Positions 28,312 through 37,579 of a stretch of 64,000 nt of DNA are shown piece after piece (the stretch's first letter is position 1; every line of letters begins with the position of its first letter). The translations under genes were made by a program, and so were the position numbers. This DNA is from Bacteroidota bacterium (GTDB lineage: Bacteria; Bacteroidota; Bacteroidia; Bacteroidales; SKPS01): assembly GCA_022709695.1 (NCBI GenBank), contig JAKLII010000001.1, positions 274,881 to 338,880 of the forward strand, given 5' to 3'. The notes below the pieces were generated by a model. That model saw only the letters and a program-made list of their open reading frames with translations. It ran no database searches and was not told the origin of the DNA.

Positions 28312-28545
28312 CGGCGAAGAACTGATCAATCCCTCCCCTACCCGATTCAGCTATGGGGTGGCCGGCTATCCCGAAAAGCATGCGGAGGCTCCCAACTTCG
28401 AAACCGACCTCAGGTACCTGAAAGAGAAGACCGATGCCGGCGCCGGGTACATCATAACGCAGATGTTTTTCGGGTTCCTGTGCTACACTGCTTCACCATG
28501 AGCAAACCCGACAGCATCGCAGAGATTGCCCGACAGGTATTTTAA
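28307..28545 (+). pseudogene. metF (methylenetetrahydrofolate reductase) remnant with internal deletion
   Basis: Two pieces of MetF are fused. The first, in one frame, reads [20 protein letters not shown] and continues [24 protein letters not shown], a central FAD-domain block of the family. It then runs into the second piece in another frame, [27 protein letters not shown], which is the family C-terminus. The N-terminal half and roughly 80 codons in the middle are missing; the junction is near 28473 in TTTTTCGGGTTCC. No intact copy is seen in the window. Confidence 0.8.
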
Positions 28546-28587
28546 CCTCATGGTTGTTGGTTTCTGTTGATTTGGTTGTAACTTGCG

Positions 28588-29268
28588 ATGATTTTTCTGA
28601 TCATTGGAATTAAGGCAAACACCCCTATGATTGACTTGATTAAACTATACGGCCAATCAATAAATGAGTCGGAAGAAATATTTGAATTCATTTATCACAA
28701 GGGAATAAGTGTACTTGTAAGCTACGAGAACAACCCGGGTTTGGACAAGCCAAAAATGATCAAAATTTTGTTAAATGAAGGGTACGCCATTGATACGGGT
28801 TGCTTCTCAACAGGTTTTCGACCTGAAAGTATTGTTGAGAAGGAAAAAACCCCCGAGCAACAATTTGCCGAATCACTCAACAAGGTTATCCTGGCATCAC
28901 TTGATGGATTCGCACAAACGGATACCATCAGCTTTGGTCGTTATGGTTTTGGGTTCATCGACCATAATCGGTTTGTACTGGAAATTGCGAAAACAAATTC
29001 GGAAACAAGCGCTCAAAAATCAGTTGAAGACTTCTCTGAATTTCTAAATCGGTTAAAAATCAATTGCTGTGCATTAATGACTGAGCTACCAGATGCAGCT
29101 TCAGTTGTTTATGGCAATGAACAAAGTGATGCCAAAAGCCTGATCGTTATTTACACCGGATCTGGTATTGATACCAGAATCATGCAGGTTAAGATCACGG
29201 TAAAATATTTTCCCGGAGATACGGAAGGCTACTACGAAACCTATATGATGGTTTACCTTCAGGAATAA
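28588..29268 (+). CDS. Hypothetical protein
   Basis: 226 residues (an ATG at 28627, MIDLIKLYGQ, is an alternative start that removes an unlikely hydrophobic lead). No signal peptide or membrane span. The N-terminal part has ISVLVSYENNPGLDKPKMIK, the C-terminal part a beta-rich stretch VIYTGSGIDTRIMQVKITV. No recognised family. It may be a stand-alone cytosolic protein. Confidence 0.55.
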   Translation: MIFLIIGIKANTPMIDLIKLYGQSINESEEIFEFIYHKGISVLVSYENNPGLDKPKMIKILLNEGYAIDTGCFSTGFRPESIVEKEKTPEQQFAESLNKVILASLDGFAQTDTISFGRYGFGFIDHNRFVLEIAKTNSETSAQKSVEDFSEFLNRLKINCCALMTELPDAASVVYGNEQSDAKSLIVIYTGSGIDTRIMQVKITVKYFPGDTEGYYETYMMVYLQE

Positions 29269-29457
29269 TCATGATTTAAAACACTTCCGTATGAAAAGAA
29301 TGACATAAAAATGAGCATGATGTCGGCCGGCATGATCCTTAGCATGAATTTCAGGCTGAAGAGCCTGTAAAAACTTATCAGACTGAAAATTCCAGGTGCC
29401 GGGAATTTCCCCTTTTTCTTTACCTTTACCCCTCAGGACGATTACACCCTGAAAGAA

Positions 29458-30267
29458 ATGAATATGCAAAATACCTCACCGGCCATTACCCCTGAAAATG
29501 AAGCGCTGACCCGGCAACTTGAGCTGTTGAGGGAGGAGTTTACCGGGCTCTATGCCCGCCACAAGGATATGGTTGAGAATGAATCGGTGATCCTCACCTC
29601 AGTATACCTCCAGAAACTGGGGTATCTTCAGCTGGAGTTGCTGCAAAAACAAACCGAAGCAACCCGTCTCAGGATGAAGATGCAAATGATCCAGGCTGCC
29701 ATCAACAGGGATGAAAAGCCTGAAATCGGAGCCATCGAAGCGATCCTCAACGATCGTTTGGAAAAGTATTATGCGGAAATTGCTGCCAGTGCCGCAGCCC
29801 TCGATGAATCGTCAAAAGTACTGCAGCATCTGATCTCCGAAGAAGACACCCTTAAGCTGAAGGAGGTTTTCAGGGTGCTTTGCAAAAGGCTTCATCCCGA
29901 TCTCAACCCAAATCAACCGGCAGAGGACAGGGATCTGTTTGTCAAAGTAAAGGCAGCCTATGACCTGAATGCCCTGCATGAACTGCAAACGATCCTGTTA
30001 TATCTCGATGATCTTGCCGGTGAAAAATTGTTGCTGGTATCCTTGTCCGATAAACAGGAGAGGATCCAACATCTGAAGGGTAATATTAAAGCACTGAAAG
30101 AAAAGATCTCATCACTTGAACAGAGCTTTCCTTTCAGCCAGAAGGAGCTGATCACCGATGAGGCATGGATTTCCGGCAGGCAAAAGGAAATTCGTTCGCA
30201 AATCATGGTTTTTGAAGAAAACATCGGAAAATATTCCAACATTATAAGTCTGTTGTGCAATGAATGA
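29458..30267 (+). CDS. Coiled-coil protein with a C-terminal half J-domain (DnaJ-like)
   Basis: 269 residues. The first 125 residues are helical and coiled-coil-like. A J-domain follows (about 130-180) with LKEVFRVLCKRLHPDLNPNQ, where HPD is at residues 146-148, the motif that stimulates DnaK ATPase. A second coiled coil (about 195-260) closes the protein. No G/F or zinc domain is present, so this is a specialised co-chaperone. Its stop overlaps the start of the HIRAN gene by 8 bp, so the two are translationally coupled. ATG at 29464 is an alternative start. Confidence 0.78.
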   Translation: MNMQNTSPAITPENEALTRQLELLREEFTGLYARHKDMVENESVILTSVYLQKLGYLQLELLQKQTEATRLRMKMQMIQAAINRDEKPEIGAIEAILNDRLEKYYAEIAASAAALDESSKVLQHLISEEDTLKLKEVFRVLCKRLHPDLNPNQPAEDRDLFVKVKAAYDLNALHELQTILLYLDDLAGEKLLLVSLSDKQERIQHLKGNIKALKEKISSLEQSFPFSQKELITDEAWISGRQKEIRSQIMVFEENIGKYSNIISLLCNE

Positions 30268-30646
30268 ATCGGTTATACCGGTAACCCCGGGTTTACTGAC
30301 CCTGCTGGGACAGGGTGACGGAGGCATTACCCCTTTCAGGCAGGAGATTTTTATTCTTGAAATTGTGGTGGCGGGGACAAGTTACTGCAAGGAGATTGGC
30401 TTGGTGGACGAATCCATTGTACCCGGCAAGGTTTTAACGATGAAACGTGAACCCAGTAACCGGTATGATGAGTTTGCCATTGCCGTGTACTGCGACCAGA
30501 CCCACATCGGGTTTGTGCCCCGGAAGATGAATCTGGTATGTTCGAGGCTGATGGATGCCGGAAAGCTGTTTTTCTGCAGGGTTGTGGAGAAGGAGTGGAA
30601 GGAGCAATGGCTGAAGATCACCGCCAACATCTATATGGTGGAGTGA
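30260..30646 (+). CDS. HIRAN domain protein
   Basis: 128 residues that are essentially one HIRAN domain: EIFILEIVVAGTSYCKEI, VLTMKREPSNRYDEFAIAVY, HIGFVPRKMNLVCSRLMDAG. HIRAN modules bind DNA ends or ssDNA in helicases such as HLTF, and free-standing bacterial copies are known. The gene overlaps the J-domain gene by 8 bp, which links it to that partner. Confidence 0.85.
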   Translation: MNESVIPVTPGLLTLLGQGDGGITPFRQEIFILEIVVAGTSYCKEIGLVDESIVPGKVLTMKREPSNRYDEFAIAVYCDQTHIGFVPRKMNLVCSRLMDAGKLFFCRVVEKEWKEQWLKITANIYMVE

Positions 30647-30707
30647 GTCTTCAGGAAATCCAGATGACCTGGTTTAGATACAAGGAAGCGTTTTGCCCCG
30701 TACATTA

Positions 30708-32528
30708 TTACAATCCGGCCGACTGCGCCGCATTCCTTACCCGCTTCCGTTCATGTTCGTCGAGCATGATTTTCCGGAGCCTGATGGAAAGTGGTGTAAC
30801 CTCAACATACTCATCATTGCCAATGTATTCCATTGCCTCTTCCAGCGAAAATTTAATAGCCGGCGCCAGCAGAATTTTATCGTCGGAGCCGCTGGCCCGC
30901 ATGTTCGTGAGCTTTTTGGATTTGGTAACATTCACAATGATATCATCGGCCCGGTTGTTTTCGCCGATCACCTGCCCTGCATATACCTCCTCGATGGGTT
31001 CAATAAAGAACCGGCCCCGGTCCTGCAGTTTATCCAGTGCATAGGCAAAGGCAGTCCCCGATTCCAGTGCGATCAGAGATCCGTTCCTTCGTGACCCGAT
31101 CTCCCCTTTCCAGGGCTCATAATGGTGGAAACGGTGCGCAATTACCGCTTCCCCTTCGGTGGCGGTAAGCAGTGCATTGGTGAGTCCGATGATGCCGCGC
31201 GAAGGAATTTTAAACTCCAGGATTACCCTGCCGGTTTTATGGATCATATTCTGAAAATCCCCTTTGCGGCGGCTTACATTTTCGATTACGCGGCCGGCAA
31301 AATCTTCGGGCACCTGCACGGTAAGCAGCTCAATGGGTTCGCATTTTTCGCCATCAATCTCCTTTATGATCACCTTGGGTTGGCCGATCTGAAACTCGTA
31401 CCCTTCGCGGCGCATGGTCTCGATAAGGATGGAAAGGTGCAGGATGCCCCTTCCGAACACAAGCAGTTTTTCGGGCGACTCGGTCTCCTCAACCCGCAGG
31501 GCAAGGTTCTTTTCGGTCTCCCTGAAGAGCCGCTCACGCAGGTGCCTGGAGGTGACAAATTTGCCCTCCTTGCCGAAAAATGGCGAGGTATTGATGGTAA
31601 AGAGCATGCTCATGGTGGGCTCATCCACGGCAATGGGAGTGAGTGCCTCTGGATTCTCGGCATCGGCAATGGTGTCGCCGATGTCGAAACTCTCAATACC
31701 TAATAGTGCCACGATCTCTCCGGCAGAAACATCGGTCTTGATTTTTTCCTTTCCCAGCCCCTCAAACAGGTACAGCTCCCTGATCACCGATTTCATCACC
31801 GAACCATCCCGTTTCATCACCACCACCGGCATTCCGGCCCTGATGCTTCCCCGGTGTACCCGTCCCACGGCAATCCGGCCCAGATAGGATGAATAATCCA
31901 GGGAACTGATTTGCAACTGCAGAGGCCCTTCCAGGGCAACTGGCGGGGGAATCTTGTCGATAATCACATCCAGCAGGTAACTGATGTCCGGGGTTACATT
32001 TTCCCAGTGATCCGACATCCAACCCTGTTTGGAAGAGCCATATACCGTGGGAAAATTAAGCTGATCCTCAGTGGCTTCGAGGCTGAACATCAGCTCAAAG
32101 ACCGCTTCATGCACACCGTAAGGATCGCAGTTGGGTTTGTCGACCTTGTTGATGACCACAATGGGTTTCAGATTAAGCTCCAGTGCCTTCTGAAGCACAA
32201 ACCGGGTCTGGGGCATCGGCCCCTCGAAGGCATCCACCAACAGCAGCACCCCGTCGGCCATGTTCAGCACCCGTTCCACCTCGCCTCCGAAATCGGCGTG
32301 GCCAGGGGTATCTATGATATTGATTTTAATACCTTTGTATCGTACCGAAACGTTTTTTGCCAGAATGGTAATCCCCCGCTCCCGCTCCAGGTCGTTGGAG
32401 TCCAGGATCAGGTCGCCCATGTCCTGATTTTGCCTGAACAGCTTTACCTGATGTAAAATACGGTCGACCAGTGTGGTTTTTCCGTGGTCGACGTGTGCAA
32501 TGATGGCAATATTGCGAATATCCGTCAT
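30708..32528 (-). CDS. typA: Translational GTPase TypA/BipA
   Basis: 606 residues, full length. G motifs are intact: [10 protein letters not shown], the switch [13 protein letters not shown] and NKVD. Domains II, III and V and the TypA-specific C-terminal domain with IPSRGIIGL are all recognisable. TypA is a ribosome-associated GTPase used under stress and in ribosome assembly. A minus-strand TACCTTTG (32565-32558) lies ahead of the start. Confidence 0.97.
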   Translation of the reverse strand: MTDIRNIAIIAHVDHGKTTLVDRILHQVKLFRQNQDMGDLILDSNDLERERGITILAKNVSVRYKGIKINIIDTPGHADFGGEVERVLNMADGVLLLVDAFEGPMPQTRFVLQKALELNLKPIVVINKVDKPNCDPYGVHEAVFELMFSLEATEDQLNFPTVYGSSKQGWMSDHWENVTPDISYLLDVIIDKIPPPVALEGPLQLQISSLDYSSYLGRIAVGRVHRGSIRAGMPVVVMKRDGSVMKSVIRELYLFEGLGKEKIKTDVSAGEIVALLGIESFDIGDTIADAENPEALTPIAVDEPTMSMLFTINTSPFFGKEGKFVTSRHLRERLFRETEKNLALRVEETESPEKLLVFGRGILHLSILIETMRREGYEFQIGQPKVIIKEIDGEKCEPIELLTVQVPEDFAGRVIENVSRRKGDFQNMIHKTGRVILEFKIPSRGIIGLTNALLTATEGEAVIAHRFHHYEPWKGEIGSRRNGSLIALESGTAFAYALDKLQDRGRFFIEPIEEVYAGQVIGENNRADDIIVNVTKSKKLTNMRASGSDDKILLAPAIKFSLEEAMEYIGNDEYVEVTPLSIRLRKIMLDEHERKRVRNAAQSAGL

Positions 32529-32557
32529 CTCAAAGTCCTTCCTAAGTAAATTGGCCG

Positions 32558-32565
32558 CAAAGGTA
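32558..32565 (-). promoter_or_regulatory. Bacteroidota -7 element for typA
   Basis: On the minus strand TACCTTTG fits TAnnTTTG and is 30 bp before the ATG at 32528. No well-spaced -33 TTG is visible. Confidence 0.45.
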
Positions 32566-32646
32566 CTCTAATTTCCCGGGCCGGGTGTTTACAAATTGTT
32601 TACACCTTTTAGATTGGTGTTAACACGACCACCTATGCAGATAGGA

Positions 32647-32654
32647 TACCTTTG
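32647..32654 (+). promoter_or_regulatory. Bacteroidota -7 element for the DUF1573 gene
   Basis: TACCTTTG fits TAnnTTTG and lies 22 bp ahead of the ATG at 32677. The -33 element is unclear. Confidence 0.45.
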
Positions 32655-32676
32655 CTGAAACTTAAACAATAACATT

Positions 32677-33135
32677 ATGAAAAAAGCAGTAGCCATTGCC
32701 GTACTCCTGACCCTGAGCCTTGGCATGATGTCGTTTACCCATTTGCCGCAGGCCAACAAAGGTCCGGTGATCACCTTTGAAACCCTGGTGTATGATTTTG
32801 GTAACATCAACTGGTCACAGGTAAGAAACGATGCCGGCAAATGTGAATTCAAGTTCACCAACACAGGCGATGAGCCATTGATCCTCACAGGCGTAAGGGC
32901 CGATTGTGGCTGTACCACCCCCAGCTACACCCAGGAACCCATCCTCCCGGGAGCTGCAGGAAAAATTACCGTCCAGTACGACAACAGCCGCGTAGGGTAC
33001 TTCAACAAGGGAATTACGGTTACCACCAACTCAAATCCCAACACCCTGCGCCTTACGATCAAAGGCAATGTGGTGAAGGAACAGGGTGCTGCTCCGGTGA
33101 ATCCGACCAACCCTACTGCCCCTACCGCAAAATAG
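32677..33135 (+). CDS. DUF1573 family protein
   Basis: 152 residues. Signal peptide, then a single DUF1573 immunoglobulin-like domain: ITFETLVYDFGNI, CEFKFTNTGDEPLILTGVRA, DCGCTTPSYTQEPILPG and YFNKGITVTTNSNP. The C-terminal tail is Pro/Thr-rich. These small exported proteins are abundant in Bacteroidota; function unknown. A clear terminator follows. Confidence 0.9.
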   Translation: MKKAVAIAVLLTLSLGMMSFTHLPQANKGPVITFETLVYDFGNINWSQVRNDAGKCEFKFTNTGDEPLILTGVRADCGCTTPSYTQEPILPGAAGKITVQYDNSRVGYFNKGITVTTNSNPNTLRLTIKGNVVKEQGAAPVNPTNPTAPTAK

Positions 33136-33169
33136 TCCTTGGCAGGTTGTAAAAAAATTCCAAACTTTG

Positions 33170-33196
33170 TCCCGGCTTCGTGCCGGGATTTTTTTT
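33170..33196 (+). terminator. Rho-independent terminator of the DUF1573 gene
   Basis: Stem TCCCGGC / GCCGGGA with loop TTCGT, followed by eight T residues. An upstream GTG start for the next gene at 33180 would lie inside this hairpin, which argues for the ATG at 33219. Confidence 0.88.
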
Positions 33197-33218
33197 ATCA
33201 ACCCAAAACCAAAACGTT

Positions 33219-34418
33219 ATGCCATCCATATCCAGAAAAGGGCACCTGATGCCCGAATCACCCATCCGTAAACTTGTTCCTTATGCCGACAAGGCCAAAG
33301 CACGTGGAACAAAAGTGTACCACCTCAATATTGGCCAGCCCGACATCGAAACCCCGGCAGTGGCCCTGAATGCCATCCGGAATTTCGACATGAAGGTGAT
33401 TGCATACAGCCATTCGGCAGGGATCCTCTCGTACCGTAAAAAACTGGCTGAATACTACAAAAGTGTTGGCATTGAAGTTTCTCCCGATGAAATTATCATC
33501 GGAGCCGGGGCTTCAGAGGCGATCCTGTTCACCATGCAGACCTGCCTCGATCCCGGCGACGAGATCATCATCCCGGAGCCTTTCTATGCAAACTACATTG
33601 GCTTTGCTGTGAATGCCGGCGTAGAGATCAACCCCATCAGCTCATCCATCGAAAGCGGCTTTGCCCTTCCCCCTATTGCCGACTTTGAGAAAGCGATCAC
33701 CCCGCGCACCAAAGCCATCCTGATCTGCAACCCCAACAACCCCACAGGATACCTGTACAGCAAAGAGGAACTTGAGGTGCTGCGCGAACTGGTGCTGAAA
33801 TACGACCTTTACCTGATTGCTGATGAAGTGTACCGTGAGTTTACCTACGACGGACTGAAGCACGAGAGCGTGATGCACCTGAAGGGGCTTGAGCAGCATA
33901 TCATCATGATCGACTCCGTATCGAAGCGGTATTCGGCCTGCGGGGTAAGGGTAGGAAACCTGGTAACCAAAAACAAGGAGATCCTGGCCACTGCGCTGAA
34001 ATTTGCCCAGGCACGGCTGAGTCCCCCAACCCTCGGGCAGGTGGCAGCCGAAGCCGCAGTTGACACCCCCCCCTCCTACTTCAAGATGGTCCTGGATGAG
34101 TACCTCCAGCGCAGAAACCTTGTGGTGGAAGAGATCAACAAGATTCCGGGTGCCTTCTGCCCGAACCCCAAAGGGGCATTTTATGTGGTGGCAAGGCTCC
34201 CCATCGATGATGCCGATAAATTCTGCCGCTGGCTTCTTGAAGATTTCTCTTTTGAAAACCAAACGGTTATGCTGGCTCCCGCTACAGGTTTCTATGCCAC
34301 CAAAGGGAAGGGGCTGAATGAGGTAAGAATTTCCTATGTACTTAAGGTAGAAGACCTTGCAGGATCCATGAAAGTTCTCAGAGAGGCCCTGAGGGTCTAT
34401 CCGGGCAGAACCCTCTGA
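33219..34418 (+). CDS. Class I/II PLP-dependent aminotransferase
   Basis: 399 residues. Fold-type I aminotransferase with the NPNNPTG motif (171-177), ADEVY (201-205) and the PLP-binding Lys in SVSKRYSACG (K236). LNIGQPDIETP near the N-terminus is typical of aspartate aminotransferase-like enzymes. The substrate could be aspartate or another amino acid. No operon partner is clear; it converges on the next gene with a 6-bp gap. Confidence 0.9.
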   Translation: MPSISRKGHLMPESPIRKLVPYADKAKARGTKVYHLNIGQPDIETPAVALNAIRNFDMKVIAYSHSAGILSYRKKLAEYYKSVGIEVSPDEIIIGAGASEAILFTMQTCLDPGDEIIIPEPFYANYIGFAVNAGVEINPISSSIESGFALPPIADFEKAITPRTKAILICNPNNPTGYLYSKEELEVLRELVLKYDLYLIADEVYREFTYDGLKHESVMHLKGLEQHIIMIDSVSKRYSACGVRVGNLVTKNKEILATALKFAQARLSPPTLGQVAAEAAVDTPPSYFKMVLDEYLQRRNLVVEEINKIPGAFCPNPKGAFYVVARLPIDDADKFCRWLLEDFSFENQTVMLAPATGFYATKGKGLNEVRISYVLKVEDLAGSMKVLREALRVYPGRTL

Positions 34419-34424
34419 TCAGGT

Positions 34425-36671
34425 TCACGGAGAAGATGCTGAGCCGGGGCTGTATGCTCCGGCTTTTTTGTAATGCTCCTCCATCTCCCGCACCCTTCCC
34501 ATATTCCTGTAAGTATCACCGATGTTGCGGTGGATGCGGTAGAAATTTTCCGAACGGATCTTCCGTGCAGCAAGATCAGCAGGGATCTCCTTTTCCTTCT
34601 GCTCCATCATCGTCAGTGCTTTTTCGAAGTAGCGCAATGCTGTGGCAAGGTCGCCCCGCATACCGTACACAATGGCCAGGTTCTCTACCATCCCGTAATT
34701 GGCAGTATCACCGGCGATCGCTTTCTCCAGGTGGAACCTCGACTTCTCCAAAAATTCTGCCCGGCGCCCGGGAGGTACAGCAGGATCAGAGGCCCGGAAC
34801 CGACCCCACAGCTGCCCCAGCAGGTGGTGTACCCTGCTGTTGCCGGGATTGACGACCGCGAGTGAATCCAGCATCTTCTCCGCTGTAGTATAATCTCCGC
34901 GATAAAGCCTGGCTTCGGCATATCCGGTGGCATATTCGCTATCGCCGGGATACAGGCGCATCAGCTCCCCGTACACCACACCGGCAGTTTCGAAGTCTTT
35001 GTAAAGCAAGGCACGGGTTCCCAGGGTCCGGGCGTTGGTGAGGGCATCCTGGTAACCGGGGCTCATGCGGATGCAGGCAGCATACGACTCCCATGCCCCT
35101 TTGTAATCGTTGAGCAGCAACAGGGCATTGCCCAGCAGAACCCGGGCCTGCAGATACTGCGGATGGAGCTCAACCCCTTTGCGCAGGTAGGGAAGCGCCT
35201 GGTTCAGAAGCAGCTGCATCTGGCGGTCATCGGTGGCTTTCTGGGCACGATCCAGCAGCATCCCACCGGCAGAGGTGTTCACCTTGGCGCTGTTTTCCGA
35301 TACCGTAACGTCGGTGGTAAAAAGGGTAAAATCGTCTTTCCAGGCTGTATTTCTCGAAATGGTCTTTATGCTGAAGCCCAGTACAACGATCAAGACCACC
35401 ACCATCTGAAGTGTGGGCTTGCCGGAAGTTCTCCTGATCCACTGCTGCAGCAGCCAGGCCAGCACCAGCAGAATGCCGAGCAGGGCAATGAATACAAAGC
35501 GCTCGTTCATAAAGGTTCCGATGTTTACCAGCAGGTTCGACTGGCTGGAAAACAGGATTGCAAACAAAAGAAATCCTGTGGCAGGCAAGTCGGGTTTCCG
35601 GATTTTCTTCAGCGCATAGATGGCACCGCCCGCAAAGAACAGCACCGAAAGCAGAACCGCAGGATTTGCAAAGGTTTTGTAGGTGATGTGCCACGGGTAG
35701 TAATCGTGGGTGAGCGGATGGGGAAACAGCACCAAACCGATGTACCTGATCCAGGTATAGAGGATGGTGGCAAGGCGCTCTGAAAATGAAGCCTGCACAA
35801 ACGGATCATTCAGGAGTTCCTGATTCACCACCGAGCCTTTGGGAATCCCGATGGCAGCAAAGCGGAGCGCCAGATATGCCAGCAGGCCAAATCCCAGATA
35901 CAGTAAAACTTTTGTGTTATTCCGGGAAAAACGTTGTTCCCTGAACAGCAGCAGCAGCGGGATGGCTGCGAGAAAGGTGATGGCGTGCTCCTTCGACAGC
36001 AGTGACAGGAAGTACACCGGTATCAGCAAAAAGAGATAACTGCGTTTGTGCCATTGCAGATAGGCCAGGGAAAGCCACAGCGTAGTTGCAAACCCCAGCA
36101 GGGTTAGTATTTCATCCCTCCCTTTGATATTGGCAACTGCTTCCGTATGAAGGGGGTGCACTGTAAACAGCAGGGCAACCACAAAGGCGAAAGAAAACCC
36201 GGCAAGGTTGAATCTTTCAGAATTTAGCAGGAGTAGTAACGCTTTATACAGCACCAGGCAGGCAAGGGCATACAGCAAAATGTTGAACAGGTGGCCTGCC
36301 AGGGGCTTCTCCCCAAAGATCCCGTATTCCGCTGCAAACATCAGTTGCGACAAAGGGCGGTAACGACCACCCGGCAACAGATTTTTATCCTCCCCATGAA
36401 ATCCAGTGAAGGCGTCGTTCATCAGAATATTTCCCATCCCCCGGAAGCCCTCTTTGGTGTAGGCATTCGAGGTGATCATCATCGTATCGTCAAGGGCATA
36501 TTTATGCCCCAGAGTGTTGGCGTACAAAGCCAGCGCAAAAACCACGATGATCAGGGATTCTGCGAGTGTCCCCATTGGTTTCGCTTCCGGCAGGATTCCC
36601 GGCTTCCGGGGACGGGTTTCAGAGGATATTACAGGCCGGGATTTCCCTTTTGGATTCTGCTGTTTAGCCAT
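34425..36671 (-). CDS. TMTC-like membrane protein: GT-C-type glycosyltransferase domain plus TPR
   Basis: 748 residues. After a basic cytoplasmic tail the first span (about 35-55) is followed by a loop with ALDDTMMI (D61-D62), as the acidic pair of GT-C transferases. About eleven hydrophobic spans fill residues 40-430. The rest (about 460-735) is TPR repeats, some with an Asn-Tyr-Ala-like consensus (LHPQYLQARVLLGNALLLL; TANYGMVENLAIVYGMRGD). The layout resembles the TMTC/O-mannosyltransferase type, but sugar and acceptor are unknown. Three Gly-rich segments at the C-terminus are low-complexity. Confidence 0.75.
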   Translation of the reverse strand: MAKQQNPKGKSRPVISSETRPRKPGILPEAKPMGTLAESLIIVVFALALYANTLGHKYALDDTMMITSNAYTKEGFRGMGNILMNDAFTGFHGEDKNLLPGGRYRPLSQLMFAAEYGIFGEKPLAGHLFNILLYALACLVLYKALLLLLNSERFNLAGFSFAFVVALLFTVHPLHTEAVANIKGRDEILTLLGFATTLWLSLAYLQWHKRSYLFLLIPVYFLSLLSKEHAITFLAAIPLLLLFREQRFSRNNTKVLLYLGFGLLAYLALRFAAIGIPKGSVVNQELLNDPFVQASFSERLATILYTWIRYIGLVLFPHPLTHDYYPWHITYKTFANPAVLLSVLFFAGGAIYALKKIRKPDLPATGFLLFAILFSSQSNLLVNIGTFMNERFVFIALLGILLVLAWLLQQWIRRTSGKPTLQMVVVLIVVLGFSIKTISRNTAWKDDFTLFTTDVTVSENSAKVNTSAGGMLLDRAQKATDDRQMQLLLNQALPYLRKGVELHPQYLQARVLLGNALLLLNDYKGAWESYAACIRMSPGYQDALTNARTLGTRALLYKDFETAGVVYGELMRLYPGDSEYATGYAEARLYRGDYTTAEKMLDSLAVVNPGNSRVHHLLGQLWGRFRASDPAVPPGRRAEFLEKSRFHLEKAIAGDTANYGMVENLAIVYGMRGDLATALRYFEKALTMMEQKEKEIPADLAARKIRSENFYRIHRNIGDTYRNMGRVREMEEHYKKAGAYSPGSASSP

Positions 36672-36702
36672 AAGGACAGATTACAAATAAATGCAATAAT
36701 AC

Positions 36703-37377
36703 TCAGATTCTGCGAATGATTCCCATTTCAAAATAGTTTCGCACCGAACGGATGGATGATTCGAGATTCCTGAATTCATCCGTAAGACCCAGATAGAATC
36801 TGTAATGGGGTGCCAGATGCCAAACATCAGAGAGCCAAAAGTCATACGAAAAGTCGGCAGATACACCAAAGAAAAAATCTTTATTGAGTTGCAGTGCATC
36901 ATCATCCAGCGACCATGTTCTTACTGGTGGGGTAGCATACATACTGAAGGCCCACTTCTCGCCTGTCGTGTGATCCCACACTCTGCCACTTAATTCACCT
37001 CCAATACTAACCCAGAACTTTTTTGCGATTTTGATATTGACCGGAAAGAATCCGAATCCAAGATTAATCTTATCAACGGCGGCATGATAACTGGTACCAC
37101 CGCCCATTCCTCCATAGTATTCATCGATCCTTCCCTTAACATAATCAAGGCGCAGCGTAACTTTCACAGGCAGGCAATGCCACCACCTGATTGATCGCAG
37201 ACTTAAAGCCATTTGATAGCCTGTATCCCATTTCAGGCCTGGAGGCAAATAACCATCCAGGAACGAATCTGCATCCAAATACCGGTTCAGGTTGATTCCG
37301 CCGGTAAATTCCAGTTTTTGCCCTAAGGATTCTGAAATGCACATCAGGCAAACGATACCCAGGAGCATCTTTTTCAT
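36703..37377 (-). CDS. Secreted protein of unknown function (possible barrel)
   Basis: 224 residues from the ATG at 37377. Signal peptide MKKMLLGIVCLMCISESLGQ, followed by strands with aromatic-rich pattern (LEFTGGINLNRYLD, VKVTLRLDYVKGRIDEYYGG, FWVSIGGELSGRVWD, DFFFGVSADFSYDFW) suggestive of an outer-membrane barrel of the PorT-like size class. A longer reading frame exists upstream of 37377 but has no signal peptide at its start and runs across the promoter. Confidence 0.62.
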   Translation of the reverse strand: MKKMLLGIVCLMCISESLGQKLEFTGGINLNRYLDADSFLDGYLPPGLKWDTGYQMALSLRSIRWWHCLPVKVTLRLDYVKGRIDEYYGGMGGGTSYHAAVDKINLGFGFFPVNIKIAKKFWVSIGGELSGRVWDHTTGEKWAFSMYATPPVRTWSLDDDALQLNKDFFFGVSADFSYDFWLSDVWHLAPHYRFYLGLTDEFRNLESSIRSVRNYFEMGIIRRI

Positions 37378-37409
37378 ACGATTATATAACAGAGACTTAT
37401 GAGAGCATA

Positions 37410-37440
37410 CAAATATACAAAACCAGAAACCAAATAGCAA
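37410..37440 (-). promoter_or_regulatory. Promoter for the 36703-37377 gene
   Basis: On the minus strand, TTG (37440-37438) and TATATTTG (37417-37410) are 20 bp apart, a good match to the Bacteroidota promoter. It supports the start at 37377. Confidence 0.6.
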
Positions 37441-37579
37441 TGTCAATAAACTTTTTGCATAATTCCTCCGCCGGTTCCTCCTTGTAGTGTCGGGGAAAAG
37501 AAATAGCGGAGAAAGAACCATGTGAAGCTGCCATCATGTTATGGTTCATGTATAGAACAAGTTAGATTGTTGATCAGGA

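Noticed and set aside
33180..33218. A GTG start at 33180 for the aminotransferase
   Set aside because: It lies inside the terminator hairpin and T-run of the preceding gene. ATG 33219 is ahead of the conserved enzyme start.
37378..37521. A longer form of the 36703-37377 protein
   Set aside because: The extension crosses the TTG-N20-TATATTTG promoter and lacks a signal peptide at its start.
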